From contig NZ_BAOG01000030.1 in assembly GCF_000400365.1 (NCBI RefSeq), positions 20,004-84,003 on the forward strand: DNA of 64,000 nucleotides. Direction: 5' to 3'. Numbering within the stretch: the stretch's first letter is position 1; each line of letters begins with the position of its first letter. The notes beneath the pieces are model-generated. The model worked only from the letters and a program-made list of their open reading frames with translations, was not told the origin of the DNA and made no database searches. Positions 43,275-52,258 of the stretch are shown here, piece by piece. Origin of the DNA: Vibrio jasicida CAIM 1864 = LMG 25398. Lineage in GTDB: Bacteria > Pseudomonadota > Gammaproteobacteria > Enterobacterales > Vibrionaceae. Made by a program: the position numbers and the translations under genes.

Positions 43275-44027
43275 ATGAAAGCATGGAAAATTCATGCTTG
43301 CCTAGTGGCAATATTGAGCGTTTCATCAGCAGCAAACGCGGCAACTAACTTAAAAATTTATGCAGCGTCGTCAATGACTAATGCGATTGATGATATTGCT
43401 CAAAAATTCGAGCAAAAATACGATGTATCAGTCACACCTGTATACGGTGGTTCATCATCCATTGCTCGCCAAATTCTAAATGGCGCACCGGCCGATGTGT
43501 TTATCTCTGCAAACACTAAATGGATGAATTACCTAGTAAAATCAAAAGTCGTAAAGAGTGACAATGTCACTAATTTAGTGCAAAATTCCCTCGTTGTCAT
43601 TGCGCCGCAAAATAGCAGTATTGCAACATTTGATTTCTCTGATGCTGATGCTTGGAATAAGGCACTGGACGGCAACCGACTTGCTCTAGGCAATCCAGTG
43701 TCCGTTCCTGCCGGAATGTATGCAAGAGAGTCTTTAACTAACCTCGGTGTGTGGAAAGTACTAGAACGTCAAATTGCTCCAGCAAAGAACGTTCGTCTTG
43801 CACTTGCGTTAGTAGAGCGAGCGGAAGCCCCTTTGGGAGTGGTCTACAAAACGGATGCACAATTGACAACAAAGGTGAAAATAGTTGGAGAATTTGCAAG
43901 CGATACCCACGCAGACATCGTTTACCCAGCCGCGATTGTGAAAGACTCAATACAATCAAAACAATTCTTCCAGTACTTGAAGTCGGATGAAGCAAAACAA
44001 GTCTTTGCCCATTACGGTTTTCAATAA
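43275..44027 (+). CDS. modA: Molybdate ABC transporter, periplasmic binding protein
   Basis: A 250-residue binding protein with a signal peptide (CLVAILSVSSAANA). The ligand signature of ModA is present: KIYAASSMTNAIDDIAQKFEQ, VYGGSSSIARQILNGAPADVFISA and NSLVVIAPQ. The fold binds the oxyanion through Ser and backbone groups. It is the first gene of modABC. CCGGAG precedes the ATG. Molybdate feeds Moco enzymes, which suits an organism with anaerobic metabolism such as the nrdDG owner here. Confidence 0.96.
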   Translation: MKAWKIHACLVAILSVSSAANAATNLKIYAASSMTNAIDDIAQKFEQKYDVSVTPVYGGSSSIARQILNGAPADVFISANTKWMNYLVKSKVVKSDNVTNLVQNSLVVIAPQNSSIATFDFSDADAWNKALDGNRLALGNPVSVPAGMYARESLTNLGVWKVLERQIAPAKNVRLALALVERAEAPLGVVYKTDAQLTTKVKIVGEFASDTHADIVYPAAIVKDSIQSKQFFQYLKSDEAKQVFAHYGFQ

Positions 44028-44038
44028 AAGGGATCAGA

Positions 44039-44728
44039 GTGTCAGAACTTGAATACCAAGCCTTAATGTTAAGCCTAAAAGTTGGCGCGTATGCTGTCGT
44101 TTGGCTGATTCCAATAGGCGTTGCTCTCGCTTGGTTACTGTCTAGAAAAGAGTTTATCGGTAAGTCCATATTAGATAGCTTGATTCATCTTCCACTCGTA
44201 TTACCTCCTGTGGTTATTGGTTACTTGCTACTGATCTCTCTCGGTCGTCAAGGATACTTGGGTGGGTGGCTATATGAACACTTTGGTTTAATATTCAGTT
44301 TCAACTGGAAGGGGGCCGTCATCGCCTGTATCGTCGTGGCCTTACCATTAATGGTCCGTTCGGTCCGATTGAGTTTAGATACGGTCGACCCCAAATTAGA
44401 ACACGCAGCGTCAACCCTCGGAGCGTCGCCGTTAAAAGTCTTTGTCACAATTACGCTTCCGTTAACTATTCCTGGAATCATCACTGGTACCATGCTCTCG
44501 TTTGCACGCAGTTTAGGAGAGTTCGGTGCCACTATCAGCTTCGTTTCGAACATACCAGGGGAAACGCAAACCATCCCACTAGCTATGTACAACTTTATAG
44601 AAACGCCTGGAGCTGAAATGGAGGCCGCGCGCTTGTGCATCATTTCTATTGCCTTAGCTCTGTCGACGTTAATGATCTCAGAATGGTTAAATCGTAAAGC
44701 CGCAGCGCGTCTGGGGGCCAAGCGATGA
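44039..44728 (+). CDS. modB: Molybdate ABC transporter permease
   Basis: A 229-residue inner-membrane permease with five to six helices. The ABC-interaction loop reads [27 protein letters not shown] (EAA motif, conserved Gly). The gene starts at GTG 44039, 11 bases after modA, and overlaps modC by four bases (ATGA), so modB and modC are translationally coupled. Confidence 0.95.
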   Translation: MSELEYQALMLSLKVGAYAVVWLIPIGVALAWLLSRKEFIGKSILDSLIHLPLVLPPVVIGYLLLISLGRQGYLGGWLYEHFGLIFSFNWKGAVIACIVVALPLMVRSVRLSLDTVDPKLEHAASTLGASPLKVFVTITLPLTIPGIITGTMLSFARSLGEFGATISFVSNIPGETQTIPLAMYNFIETPGAEMEAARLCIISIALALSTLMISEWLNRKAAARLGAKR

Positions 44729-45831
44729 GTATAGAAATTCAATTTAAACAATCACTTGGTGAAACCAACTTTGACATTAATCTTTCGTTACCGCGTAACG
44801 GAATAAGTGCGCTATTTGGTCGTTCCGGCGCCGGAAAAACGACTCTAATTAACGTTATTAGTGGATTAGTTACACCACAGCAAGGCAAAGTGGCGATTGG
44901 CGAGCACATCCTTTTCGATAGTGATGCGGGTATTAATCTACCGACGCATAAGCGCAAAATTGGTTATGTATTTCAAGATTCTCGCTTGTTTCCGCATTAT
45001 TCAGTAAAAGGAAACTTGCTCTATGGTGTTGTAGAAAAAGATGAAGAGTATTTCGATAAGGTCACAGAATTACTTGCTATTAAACCACTGTTAAAACGCT
45101 TCCCAGTTTCTTTGTCGGGCGGTGAAAAGCAACGTGTGGCCATTGCGCGAGCACTACTTTCTAAGCCTAATCTGCTTTTGATGGATGAACCTTTGGCTTC
45201 CTTAGATATGCCACGTAAGCGAGAAGTCATGCCATTTTTAGAAGAGTTGTCTGAGCAGGTCAACATTCCGATCGTGTACGTTACGCATAGCTTGCAAGAA
45301 ATCCTACGCTTGGCCCAACACCTTTCGATTCTCGACAAGGGACGAATCATGACGTCAGGTAAGCTTGAAGAAGTGTGGGCATCTCATGCGATGCGTCCAT
45401 GGCAGTCATTTTCCGATCACAGTAGCTTGTTTGAGGGCAAAATTGCGACCCATCATGACAAATACGCGTTAACGTGCGTAAAGCTCGCACCAAAGGCTTG
45501 TTTGTGGGTTCAAAAGGTCGATGGTGAGCCAGATACGTCAATTCGCCTGCAAGTGCGTGCCAATGATGTCTCTATAGCTTTGGAAAAACCAGTTGCGACG
45601 TCTATTCGTAATGTACTGTCAGCGACCGTTGCATCCATTGAAGAATTCAATGCTGGCGAAGACAAACAAAGTATTACGGTATCGCTGAAGTTAGATACTG
45701 ACTGCCACTTATGGGCGACCATTACGCCTTGGGCGTTGGATGATTTGAATTTAAAAGTCGGTGACATGGTGTACGCACAAGTAAAAGGGGTCAGTGTAAC
45801 GCAGAGAGATATCTCGTTGGCGCATCACTAG
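44725..45831 (+). CDS. modC: Molybdate ABC transporter ATP-binding protein
   Basis: A 368-residue ATPase. Walker A is [10 protein letters not shown]-loop [14 protein letters not shown], signature [15 protein letters not shown], Walker [13 protein letters not shown] and His in VTHS. The C-terminal 120 residues form the regulatory TOBE/MOP-like domain, which binds oxyanion in related ModC proteins. It ends the modABC operon, with a strong terminator after it. Confidence 0.96.
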   Translation: MSIEIQFKQSLGETNFDINLSLPRNGISALFGRSGAGKTTLINVISGLVTPQQGKVAIGEHILFDSDAGINLPTHKRKIGYVFQDSRLFPHYSVKGNLLYGVVEKDEEYFDKVTELLAIKPLLKRFPVSLSGGEKQRVAIARALLSKPNLLLMDEPLASLDMPRKREVMPFLEELSEQVNIPIVYVTHSLQEILRLAQHLSILDKGRIMTSGKLEEVWASHAMRPWQSFSDHSSLFEGKIATHHDKYALTCVKLAPKACLWVQKVDGEPDTSIRLQVRANDVSIALEKPVATSIRNVLSATVASIEEFNAGEDKQSITVSLKLDTDCHLWATITPWALDDLNLKVGDMVYAQVKGVSVTQRDISLAHH

Positions 45832-45855
45832 CACGTAACCAGATTATACGAAATA

Positions 45856-45879
45856 AAAAAGGCCGCAATTGCGGCCTTT
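45856..45879. terminator. Bidirectional terminator after modC
   Basis: AAAGGCCGCAATTGCGGCCTTT, a nearly perfect palindrome between convergent genes, flanked by AAAA and TTTAA. Confidence 0.85.
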
Positions 45880-45905
45880 AACTTAACTGAAGTAAATGGG
45901 AAGAA

Positions 45906-46343
45906 TTACTTCACAAATACTTCTTTAAATTCACGCTTAAGAAGAGGATCGCGACGCGCTTTCTTAAGTTGCTTAACCATGTCTTTCACGCAGTTGTGAA
46001 GAACATTGTCAAGAAGTTGAGAACGGTAGTCTTCTTTGTCTTCATCTGTCATGTTTTCAGGCAGATTAAGCGTTGGGAATTCTTCCATTACGTTTAGACC
46101 AGCGAATGCTTGGCCAACCGTTACTAGAGCGTGGAATTGCTCAAAGTTGTCCAGAATGTTTTGTGCACTTGCAGGCATTTCGTCCCAAGACGCACGAACA
46201 GCTTCTTCAGACACTTCATGGATAGAGGTAACCATCTCGAACATTTGCTCTGGAACTTCGTCAAATTCGATAACTTTACGTAGTTCAGGAGAAATAGTTT
46301 CTAGATCGATTTTTTTGCTTTCGTTGTTAGTTGCTTCTGACAT
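45906..46343 (-). CDS. DUF3069-type acidic cytosolic protein
   Basis: A 145-residue helical protein without signal or membrane segment. It is strongly acidic and opens MSEATNNESKKIDLETISPE. It contains EVSEEAVRASWDEMPASAQNILDNFEQF and LPENMTDEDKEDYRSQLLDNVLHNC. I associate it with DUF3069, a family known in Vibrio and Shewanella, from memory with moderate certainty. Function unknown. A good ribosome-binding site (AACGAGAG) precedes the ATG. It diverges from the REC-GGDEF gene. Confidence 0.78.
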   Translation of the reverse strand: MSEATNNESKKIDLETISPELRKVIEFDEVPEQMFEMVTSIHEVSEEAVRASWDEMPASAQNILDNFEQFHALVTVGQAFAGLNVMEEFPTLNLPENMTDEDKEDYRSQLLDNVLHNCVKDMVKQLKKARRDPLLKREFKEVFVK

Positions 46344-46527
46344 GGTGTGTCTCTCGTTACAAAAGGCGGGAATATTAATACCAAATGCATCAAATAGCTA
46401 CCATAAGAAGCATTTGATTCCGTGACCACTTAACAAAAAAATATAGCACTAAATGAGTGGCGTAATGCAACAATCTCGTGAGTATGATATATGTTTAATA
46501 AAGACTTACAAAAGAATGGGACGCGCT

Positions 46528-47487
46528 ATGCAACCGACAGGGACATCGATGCGCATTCTACTGGTTGATGACGTTCAGCTGGATCGAATGCAGTTGGCTA
46601 TCCGTTTGAAACAACAAGGTCATATTGTTAAAGCCGTTGGAAGTGGTCTAGAAGCATTAAATACTTATGAAAGCTTCGACCCAGAACTGGTTCTGCTAGA
46701 TATCGCTATGCCAGACATGAATGGCTTTGAAGTATCACTTCATATCAGAGAAACGTTCCCGGACTGGATCCCAATCATCTTCCTCAGTAGCCATGAGGAA
46801 CCAGAAATGATCGCCAAAGCTATTGAGGCCGGCGGGGATGATTACCTCATCAAACCTGTCGACAAGCTTGTTCTTAATTCTAAGTTGATGGCAATGCAAC
46901 GTATTGCTCACATGAGACGAGAGCTGAAACAGGCAACCGCACAACTAGAAGAGATGAACTCAAGATTACAACAGCAAGCCAATGAAGATGGTCTGACGAA
47001 GTTGTATAACCGCCGCTATATCGATCAAAAGTTTGAAACCATGATTGCTTGGCATGGCCGTCATCATATGCCAATGGCCCTCATCTTACTCGACGTTGAT
47101 TTCTTTAAGCCGTTCAATGACAACTATGGGCACATAGAAGGGGATCGCTGTCTGCAAGCGATTGCAAATCAACTCAAAGCAACGTTCTGTCGTTCTGGAG
47201 AGTATGTCGGGCGTTATGGTGGGGAAGAATTTGTCATTCTTCTCAATAGCACGGATGCGAAAACTGCAGAAAGGGAAGCCGAACGCGTGCAAGAGGCTAT
47301 GTACTTCCTCGACTATCCACATGCATATTCTAGCATTGCAAATAGAGTGACAGTGTCACAAGGGGTCTTTGCCTTTCAACCCACAGGTAAAGATAATATA
47401 GCAGAATTGTACGCAACGGCAGATAGAGCGCTTTATTCGTCAAAGTCTCTAGGAAGAAATACATACACTGTGGTAAATGCTAGTTGA
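46528..47487 (+). CDS. Response regulator with diguanylate cyclase (REC-GGDEF)
   Basis: A 319-residue cytosolic protein. The receiver domain has LLVDD, phospho-acceptor Asp58 in LVLLDIAMPD, and LIKPVDK. A short coiled-coil linker (about residues 125-150) leads to a GGDEF domain with DGLTKLYNRRYIDQKF and the active-site RYGGEEF. It should make cyclic-di-GMP when phosphorylated. No RxxD inhibitory site is obvious upstream of GGEEF. Earlier ATGs at 46453 and 46516 are possible; GGGA before 46528 favours this start. The stop codon overlaps the TTG of the barrel gene, so the two may be coupled. Confidence 0.9.
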   Translation: MQPTGTSMRILLVDDVQLDRMQLAIRLKQQGHIVKAVGSGLEALNTYESFDPELVLLDIAMPDMNGFEVSLHIRETFPDWIPIIFLSSHEEPEMIAKAIEAGGDDYLIKPVDKLVLNSKLMAMQRIAHMRRELKQATAQLEEMNSRLQQQANEDGLTKLYNRRYIDQKFETMIAWHGRHHMPMALILLDVDFFKPFNDNYGHIEGDRCLQAIANQLKATFCRSGEYVGRYGGEEFVILLNSTDAKTAEREAERVQEAMYFLDYPHAYSSIANRVTVSQGVFAFQPTGKDNIAELYATADRALYSSKSLGRNTYTVVNAS

Positions 47488-48473
47488 TTCAGAAGTTTAA
47501 TTGCAAAATCATCGCTGTGACAATGTCACTTATTTCTAATTTTTGTCACGCAAATCCCGTACAGCAAACGCTACAAAAAGAGTTTGAGCGCAACTTCGCG
47601 ATTGGCATTGTGCTCTCTGACAGTGATGTCTTTACCTTAGGCTTTCATGATTTCGACCCCAATAAATATCTTAATATTGATAATGAAGATATTGGTACCC
47701 AAGACTCTGTCGACCTGAGAAAACAGGTTGCGCTGTCCACACTCCCTTATCACTTATCTCTTTCTGAAGATAAAACTGCCCCAGTTAAATATAATCTCAA
47801 AGGTCGATTATATGCGTTAGGTATCGACCAAGATGTGACCGTCAATGAAGACAAAGTGCCCGATCGAAACAAAGAGCTTATCTTAGGGTCTTACACCGAA
47901 ATTGAACAACAAAACCAACTCACAGAATATCTATCATTGAGTGGCGCCGCCGGAGCTCACCTGATGTATTACCGCAACGAGTATTCTTACCGTAGTGACG
48001 CGCTCGATAACCTTAAGCCTTATATAGAGGGAGTTTACCTCAATACCGATGCTTGGGCGTTGGTCGGAGAGGTAAACGCAGAACTCAAGTACCTCGAAAA
48101 TGAAAATTGGGGGAAATGGTACGTTTGGTCGTCGCCACATTACTTTTATGGAATGGGTTGGGGCGAAGGAAATAATGGCGATATAGGAAACCCAGAAGGC
48201 TGGTATTGGGTGAACGGCGTCAAATTGTTTTACGACATCACCAAAGTGGGCAGAACCGTCCAGTCTGTATACACCAGTTTCAATCGAGTTGATGTTGGCG
48301 GTGATACGAGTAAACCGATGAATACCTCACACTACTATGAAGCAAGCTTTGGTTGGTTAATGACACCACCATTTAAAAGCGAATGGATTGATAACATAGG
48401 TCTCGGCCTGTCCGTCAATTACGGCAGTGCACTAAAAGGCGGAAGCCTTGTTTTGTTCTTTAATCAGGAGTAA
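47484..48473 (+). CDS. Solitary outer-membrane autotransporter-like barrel, copy 1
   Basis: A 329-residue protein of the solitary outer-membrane beta-barrel family (PF11557 type, from memory). The signal region is short: KIIAVTMSLISNFCHA. The mature part has the family segments LQKEFERNFAIGIVLSDSDVF, WSSPHYFYGMGWG, GWYWVNGVKLFYD and the closing GSALKGGSLVLFFNQ. No passenger domain is attached. The TTG start lies on the stop of the cyclase gene (TTGA). A close paralogue is the next gene. Confidence 0.85.
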   Translation: MIQKFNCKIIAVTMSLISNFCHANPVQQTLQKEFERNFAIGIVLSDSDVFTLGFHDFDPNKYLNIDNEDIGTQDSVDLRKQVALSTLPYHLSLSEDKTAPVKYNLKGRLYALGIDQDVTVNEDKVPDRNKELILGSYTEIEQQNQLTEYLSLSGAAGAHLMYYRNEYSYRSDALDNLKPYIEGVYLNTDAWALVGEVNAELKYLENENWGKWYVWSSPHYFYGMGWGEGNNGDIGNPEGWYWVNGVKLFYDITKVGRTVQSVYTSFNRVDVGGDTSKPMNTSHYYEASFGWLMTPPFKSEWIDNIGLGLSVNYGSALKGGSLVLFFNQE

Positions 48474-48602
48474 TTCCGCAATGGCAAAGAAAACCATTGC
48501 ATTTCCTCACTCGGCGAGCCAAAATCGCGCCCCATTTTGCTTAATAGGAACATAAGCACATAAACCAAGTCATGGAACGACAATAACAAACCTATAAAAG
48601 TT

Positions 48603-49577
48603 ATGCGTAAGTTGGCTTGTTTGGCGATGTGTTTCGCTTCTACTTCATCTTATTCCAGCACCGTTGAAAAGCAGCTGCAAAAAGAGTTCGATTATAACTT
48701 CGCCTCCAGCATTGTCCTTTCAGACAGTGATGTGTTCACCTTTGGCTTCTCAAACTTTGACCCTAACGAATACCTCAATTTCGATGATGATTCTTTAGGT
48801 GATAACGAATCCGTCGACCTTCGGAAGAAAATCTCCGTATTGTCGTTGCCATTCAGTATTCCGGCGAGCAATTACTGTTATTCCCCATACCAGACAAAAG
48901 TGAACGGGCGAGGCTACCTGCTTTCTTCTCAACAAAAAGTGTCCGCGTTAAATGCCGACACTCCTGACGACCTTGATGAGCTTGTTTTGGGTGGCTACTT
49001 AGAAGTTGAGCAAGAGGCTTATTTAAATCGCAATATTACGTTGGGCGCAGCGGCGGGAACGCACATCATGTACTACCAAAATGATTACGCTTATCGTAGT
49101 GATACGTTGGAGGATTATCGTGACCAAATTGATGGTATTTATGTCAATACCAACGCGTTAGCAATGGTCGGCGAGGTTAATGCGACACTAAAATACAGCC
49201 CTTATGGTCATTTTGGTCAATGGTACTTTTGGTCTTCACCACATTACTTTAACGGCGTTGGTGTCAACCTCGGAAAAGGTGACAACGTAATTAACCCTGA
49301 AGGCTGGTATTGGGTTAATGGCGTAAAGGTCTTTCACCGTCTAGCGATATGGCAAAACATGGTTCAGTCGTTTTATACCAGCTTCAACCGAGTTGATATA
49401 GGTGGCGATACCAAGAAACCGTTAAACACGGATCACTACTACGAAGCGAGTATGGGTTGGCTTATGACACCACCGATTAAAATCCCATTTGTGGTGAACA
49501 TAGGTGTAGGGATGAGTCTCAACTATGGCAGTGCGTTTAAAGGGGGTAGTTTGGTCATGTTCTTCAACCAAGTTTAA
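48603..49577 (+). CDS. Solitary outer-membrane autotransporter-like barrel, copy 2
   Basis: A 324-residue paralogue of the previous gene, in tandem. The signal peptide is MRKLACLAMCFASTSSYS. Matching segments are LQKEFDYNFASSIVLSDSDVF, FWSSPHYFNGVGVN, EGWYWVNGVKVF and a last strand ending GSLVMFFNQV. The middle region differs most: copy 2 alone has Cys-Tyr (NYCYSPYQ). The spacer of 129 bases holds no terminator that I can support. The tandem suggests recent duplication with divergence of the exposed loops. Confidence 0.85.
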   Translation: MRKLACLAMCFASTSSYSSTVEKQLQKEFDYNFASSIVLSDSDVFTFGFSNFDPNEYLNFDDDSLGDNESVDLRKKISVLSLPFSIPASNYCYSPYQTKVNGRGYLLSSQQKVSALNADTPDDLDELVLGGYLEVEQEAYLNRNITLGAAAGTHIMYYQNDYAYRSDTLEDYRDQIDGIYVNTNALAMVGEVNATLKYSPYGHFGQWYFWSSPHYFNGVGVNLGKGDNVINPEGWYWVNGVKVFHRLAIWQNMVQSFYTSFNRVDIGGDTKKPLNTDHYYEASMGWLMTPPIKIPFVVNIGVGMSLNYGSAFKGGSLVMFFNQV

Positions 49578-49622
49578 CGCTTTTCAGATTTCAACGACTC
49601 TTGTAAGCAGAAAATAGGACAA

Positions 49623-50867
49623 TTAAGCGTGGCAGAACTTCACACAGTTTCGGCCCGCTTTTTTGGCTTTATACAGGGCGTCATCAGCAAGTTTAATCAC
49701 GTCAGTTGGGTTTCGTGCACTACGGCTGTCTGCAACCCCAAAACTCGCAGTGACAGATACGGTCTTTTTCTTTGAATCAGCACTTCCGCGCTTTTTGCGG
49801 CCTTGTTTGTTGTCATCTGGTCGACTGTCTTGATCGCGTAGAATCATTTCATATTCAGCAATCAATTCGCGAACTTCTTCCACATGAGCTTCGCAGTCTT
49901 CGGTGTACTTACCTTTAAAGACAATGGTGAACTCTTCACCACCAAAACGATACACCTTTGCTCCACCTTGTGTCTTCATTAGGCGCGAAGCCACCATCTT
50001 TAACACATCATCACCGGTGTCGTGGCCGTAGGTGTCATTAAACTTCTTAAAATGATCAACATCCAGCATCGCAATGGTGAACTTACGTCCCATATGCTTA
50101 AGGTCCAGATCCAACGCACGACGGCTAGGAATGAGCGTTAAGCTATCAGTAAAAGCCAGTTGATGGCTCGCCGATGTGGAGTAAATGATGATCAATAGGC
50201 CCGTTAGTGTAAACATGGTGCTAGAGATATATTGGACGTCGAAGAAGATAAACGTCGCCGAGGCTAACACCATCGCAGAGTAAGTCATCGCATGAATGAT
50301 CTTATTCTTCTTCAGCACCAAAATGCCAAGGAAGCACACAATACCAACGCAATAGAGCACAAGTACTAGAGGAAGTTTGGAAACCTTGGGAACAATAAAC
50401 AAGATGCCATTGGTCCACTCATCGAATCCACCTTCTACGTAATAGGTCAGCGTCACATAGGACCAAAAGACAAACATAACCAGCACAAAAATGTAGGCTA
50501 ACGTGGCTTTGGAATCGAAACCTTCTTTATTGAACAGAAACACCGCTAGGAAAGAGACGGGTAAAAGACTCGCTAAAATGGTGAGCTCTAAAAGCGCAGT
50601 TCCCGTTTGAAGCGGAACTTGTAGGCGATGTTGGATTACGAAGTAGGCAAGTAGCATGGCAATGCAAACCATAGACTCGCGACCTTGCTTGAATGAGTAA
50701 CACATTAACAGCGCACAGCCCAACAAAATATATGGCAAATTCGAAGCAATGCCCCAGTTAGACTGAGTCATCTGAATGATGCTATCCATACCCAAGCTGA
50801 TCATACCCAACAGTATTATTGGAAATAGAAACCGAAAGCCTGGAGAGGTCATTAAAGATGAAGCCAT
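49623..50867 (-). CDS. Membrane diguanylate cyclase (GGDEF)
   Basis: A 414-residue inner-membrane protein. The first 235 residues have about seven to eight hydrophobic helices of unknown ligand. The GGDEF domain follows, with the active site YRFGGEEF. An unusual basic insert, DDNKQGRKKRGSADSKKK, lies between GGEEF and the last part and may bind acidic partners or membrane (inferred). It ends just after the second barrel gene (convergent) and diverges from the ComFB gene. Confidence 0.9.
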   Translation of the reverse strand: MASSLMTSPGFRFLFPIILLGMISLGMDSIIQMTQSNWGIASNLPYILLGCALLMCYSFKQGRESMVCIAMLLAYFVIQHRLQVPLQTGTALLELTILASLLPVSFLAVFLFNKEGFDSKATLAYIFVLVMFVFWSYVTLTYYVEGGFDEWTNGILFIVPKVSKLPLVLVLYCVGIVCFLGILVLKKNKIIHAMTYSAMVLASATFIFFDVQYISSTMFTLTGLLIIIYSTSASHQLAFTDSLTLIPSRRALDLDLKHMGRKFTIAMLDVDHFKKFNDTYGHDTGDDVLKMVASRLMKTQGGAKVYRFGGEEFTIVFKGKYTEDCEAHVEEVRELIAEYEMILRDQDSRPDDNKQGRKKRGSADSKKKTVSVTASFGVADSRSARNPTDVIKLADDALYKAKKAGRNCVKFCHA

Positions 50868-51122
50868 CTACTACAAATCACCTGCAAATAGTTGAGTATA
50901 TCTAAAGAGTTACATTAAGCATTCAATTAATACCGTGTGTGGGCAGTATATATTCTGACGCTTTCAAAACTAACAAGAATACGTGTATTTGCGAATTTTC
51001 CAAGTGTTTTACAGTCGATGATTACAAAAAGAGAGAGGTTGATTAAATTAAGACCAATCAACAAGTTGCACGATAGTTGTGACTGCTATAATTTCGTAGT
51101 GTTGAGCAAAGGAGAAAAATCG

Positions 51123-51491
51123 ATGCAAATCAGTTCAGATGTACACAATTATATGGAGACCCTCGTAGGGCAAGAACTCTCTTCAGAGCGATACGTCGAT
51201 CAGTTTGATCATGAACAGTTAGCTGACATCGCTTGCTTGGCGCTGATCCAATTAAAACCAGTTTATATCCGCCATGATATCGATTTTCTGTCTGCTCTAC
51301 CTGAGCGTAAACTGACGCAGTTTAAAGATAGTGTCTATATCGCGGTAGAAAATGCAGCAGCAATGGTGCAAGAAGATCGACGCACGAATCGTAACAATGA
51401 TGTACCTGTAATTTTCTCGCATACCAGTTATGATGAAGACAAAGAACTGGATTGGTTTGAGAAGCCAATTCTCAACGTCAACATTAAGTAA
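51123..51491 (+). CDS. ComFB family protein, possible cyclic-di-nucleotide receptor
   Basis: A 122-residue cytosolic protein of the late-competence ComFB family. The core segment is ADIACLALIQLKPVYIRHDIDFLSALP, with the conserved Arg-His-Asp; the ending NRNNDVPVIFS also fits. ComFB-type proteins in cyanobacteria and Bacillus were recently reported to bind cyclic-di-GMP or cyclic-di-AMP (from memory). Its place next to a divergent GGDEF gene agrees with such a role. The start at 51123 has AAAGGAGAAA 5 bases before it; a longer frame from 50937 has none. Confidence 0.85.
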   Translation: MQISSDVHNYMETLVGQELSSERYVDQFDHEQLADIACLALIQLKPVYIRHDIDFLSALPERKLTQFKDSVYIAVENAAAMVQEDRRTNRNNDVPVIFSHTSYDEDKELDWFEKPILNVNIK

Positions 51492-51541
51492 TGAGTGTCT
51501 TAATCAGTCTTAAATAGATAAGGCATGCCCAAGGAGGAATT

Positions 51542-51823
51542 GTGGGATTCTTTTCGCGCTTGTTTGGTGGTGGTGATAAAACTGCCGCAGTTAAAACCGT
51601 AGACCCCGTCGAATATAAAGGCTTTTTGATTTACCAAGAGAGTATTTCAGAAGGTGGTCAGTACCGCATTGCAGGACGGATTGAGAAAGAGTTCGATGGA
51701 GAAGTGAAAACCCACCGCTTTATTCGTTCCGACTTGATAGGGTCAGAACAAGACGCCAACGAGCTGATGCTGAAAAAAGCGCAGATGTTCATCGACCAAA
51801 TGGGTGAAAAAATCTTCAATTAA
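51542..51823 (+). CDS. HlyU-domain (PF10115) small protein
   Basis: A 93-residue protein: MGFFSRLFGGGDKT, then VEYKGFLIYQESISEGGQYRIAGRI and a C-terminal helix KAQMFIDQMGEKIF. This is the small 'HlyU' family of PF10115, which is unrelated to the ArsR-fold HlyU; the shared name is a known confusion. GTG is the start, with AAGGAGG 6 bases before it. It lies 50 bases after the ComFB gene on the same strand, and they are probably one transcript, closed by the terminator at 51857. Confidence 0.85.
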   Translation: MGFFSRLFGGGDKTAAVKTVDPVEYKGFLIYQESISEGGQYRIAGRIEKEFDGEVKTHRFIRSDLIGSEQDANELMLKKAQMFIDQMGEKIFN

Positions 51824-51856
51824 GAACTCACTGCAACTTGATTCGAATCATCTCCA

Positions 51857-51898
51857 AGAGAGCCATTAGTGTATATGCTGATGGCTCTCTTTCTTTTT
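51857..51898 (+). terminator. Terminator after the HlyU-domain gene
   Basis: AGAGAGCCAT, a 15-base loop with inner pairing, ATGGCTCTCT, then TTCTTTTT. Confidence 0.82.
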
Positions 51899-52258
51899 AT
51901 GGCTTAATTACCTGTTAAATTAACCACTTAACATTCATCTGGTTAGACCTCTGTCTAGTGGCGCTAATCGTTGTTATTTTTCAGTGCGAAGTAGAGAATT
52001 ATTCATTACTTAGCGTTATATGTAATGAAATTTAGTATTTTTATTACAAAATACTTGAAGTCATGATGGACGTTCGTTAAAAACAGAAGAATAACAGGGC
52101 TGTTAGTCAAGATTTGACTGTGCAAATGGGTGACCCAAAACACCATCATTCGTTTGCGTTTTCTTGCGTAGTAAACAGATAGAAATAAAAAAGAATTAGA
52201 GTAGAGCAACGCTCTGTTTTGGGACTAATTATTGATATGTATACAAGGAGTATGCGTT
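51899..52258. other. Leader region of pntAB
   Basis: A gene-free stretch upstream of pntA. Two neat inverted repeats are near its middle: AGTCAA-GAT-TTGACT (52105-52119) and TGGGT-G-ACCCA (52127-52137). They lie about 140 and 125 bases before the TTG start, and may be operators. An A+T-rich segment from 52005 to 52070 resembles an UP or regulator-binding region. Confidence 0.5.

Noticed and set aside
50937..51122. N-terminal extension of the ComFB protein
   Set aside because: No family similarity, no ribosome-binding site; a good one precedes 51123.
51542..51823. HlyU virulence regulator of the ArsR fold
   Set aside because: The protein belongs to the small PF10115 'HlyU' family; it lacks a winged helix. 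The ArsR-type sensor in this window is the gene at 30813.
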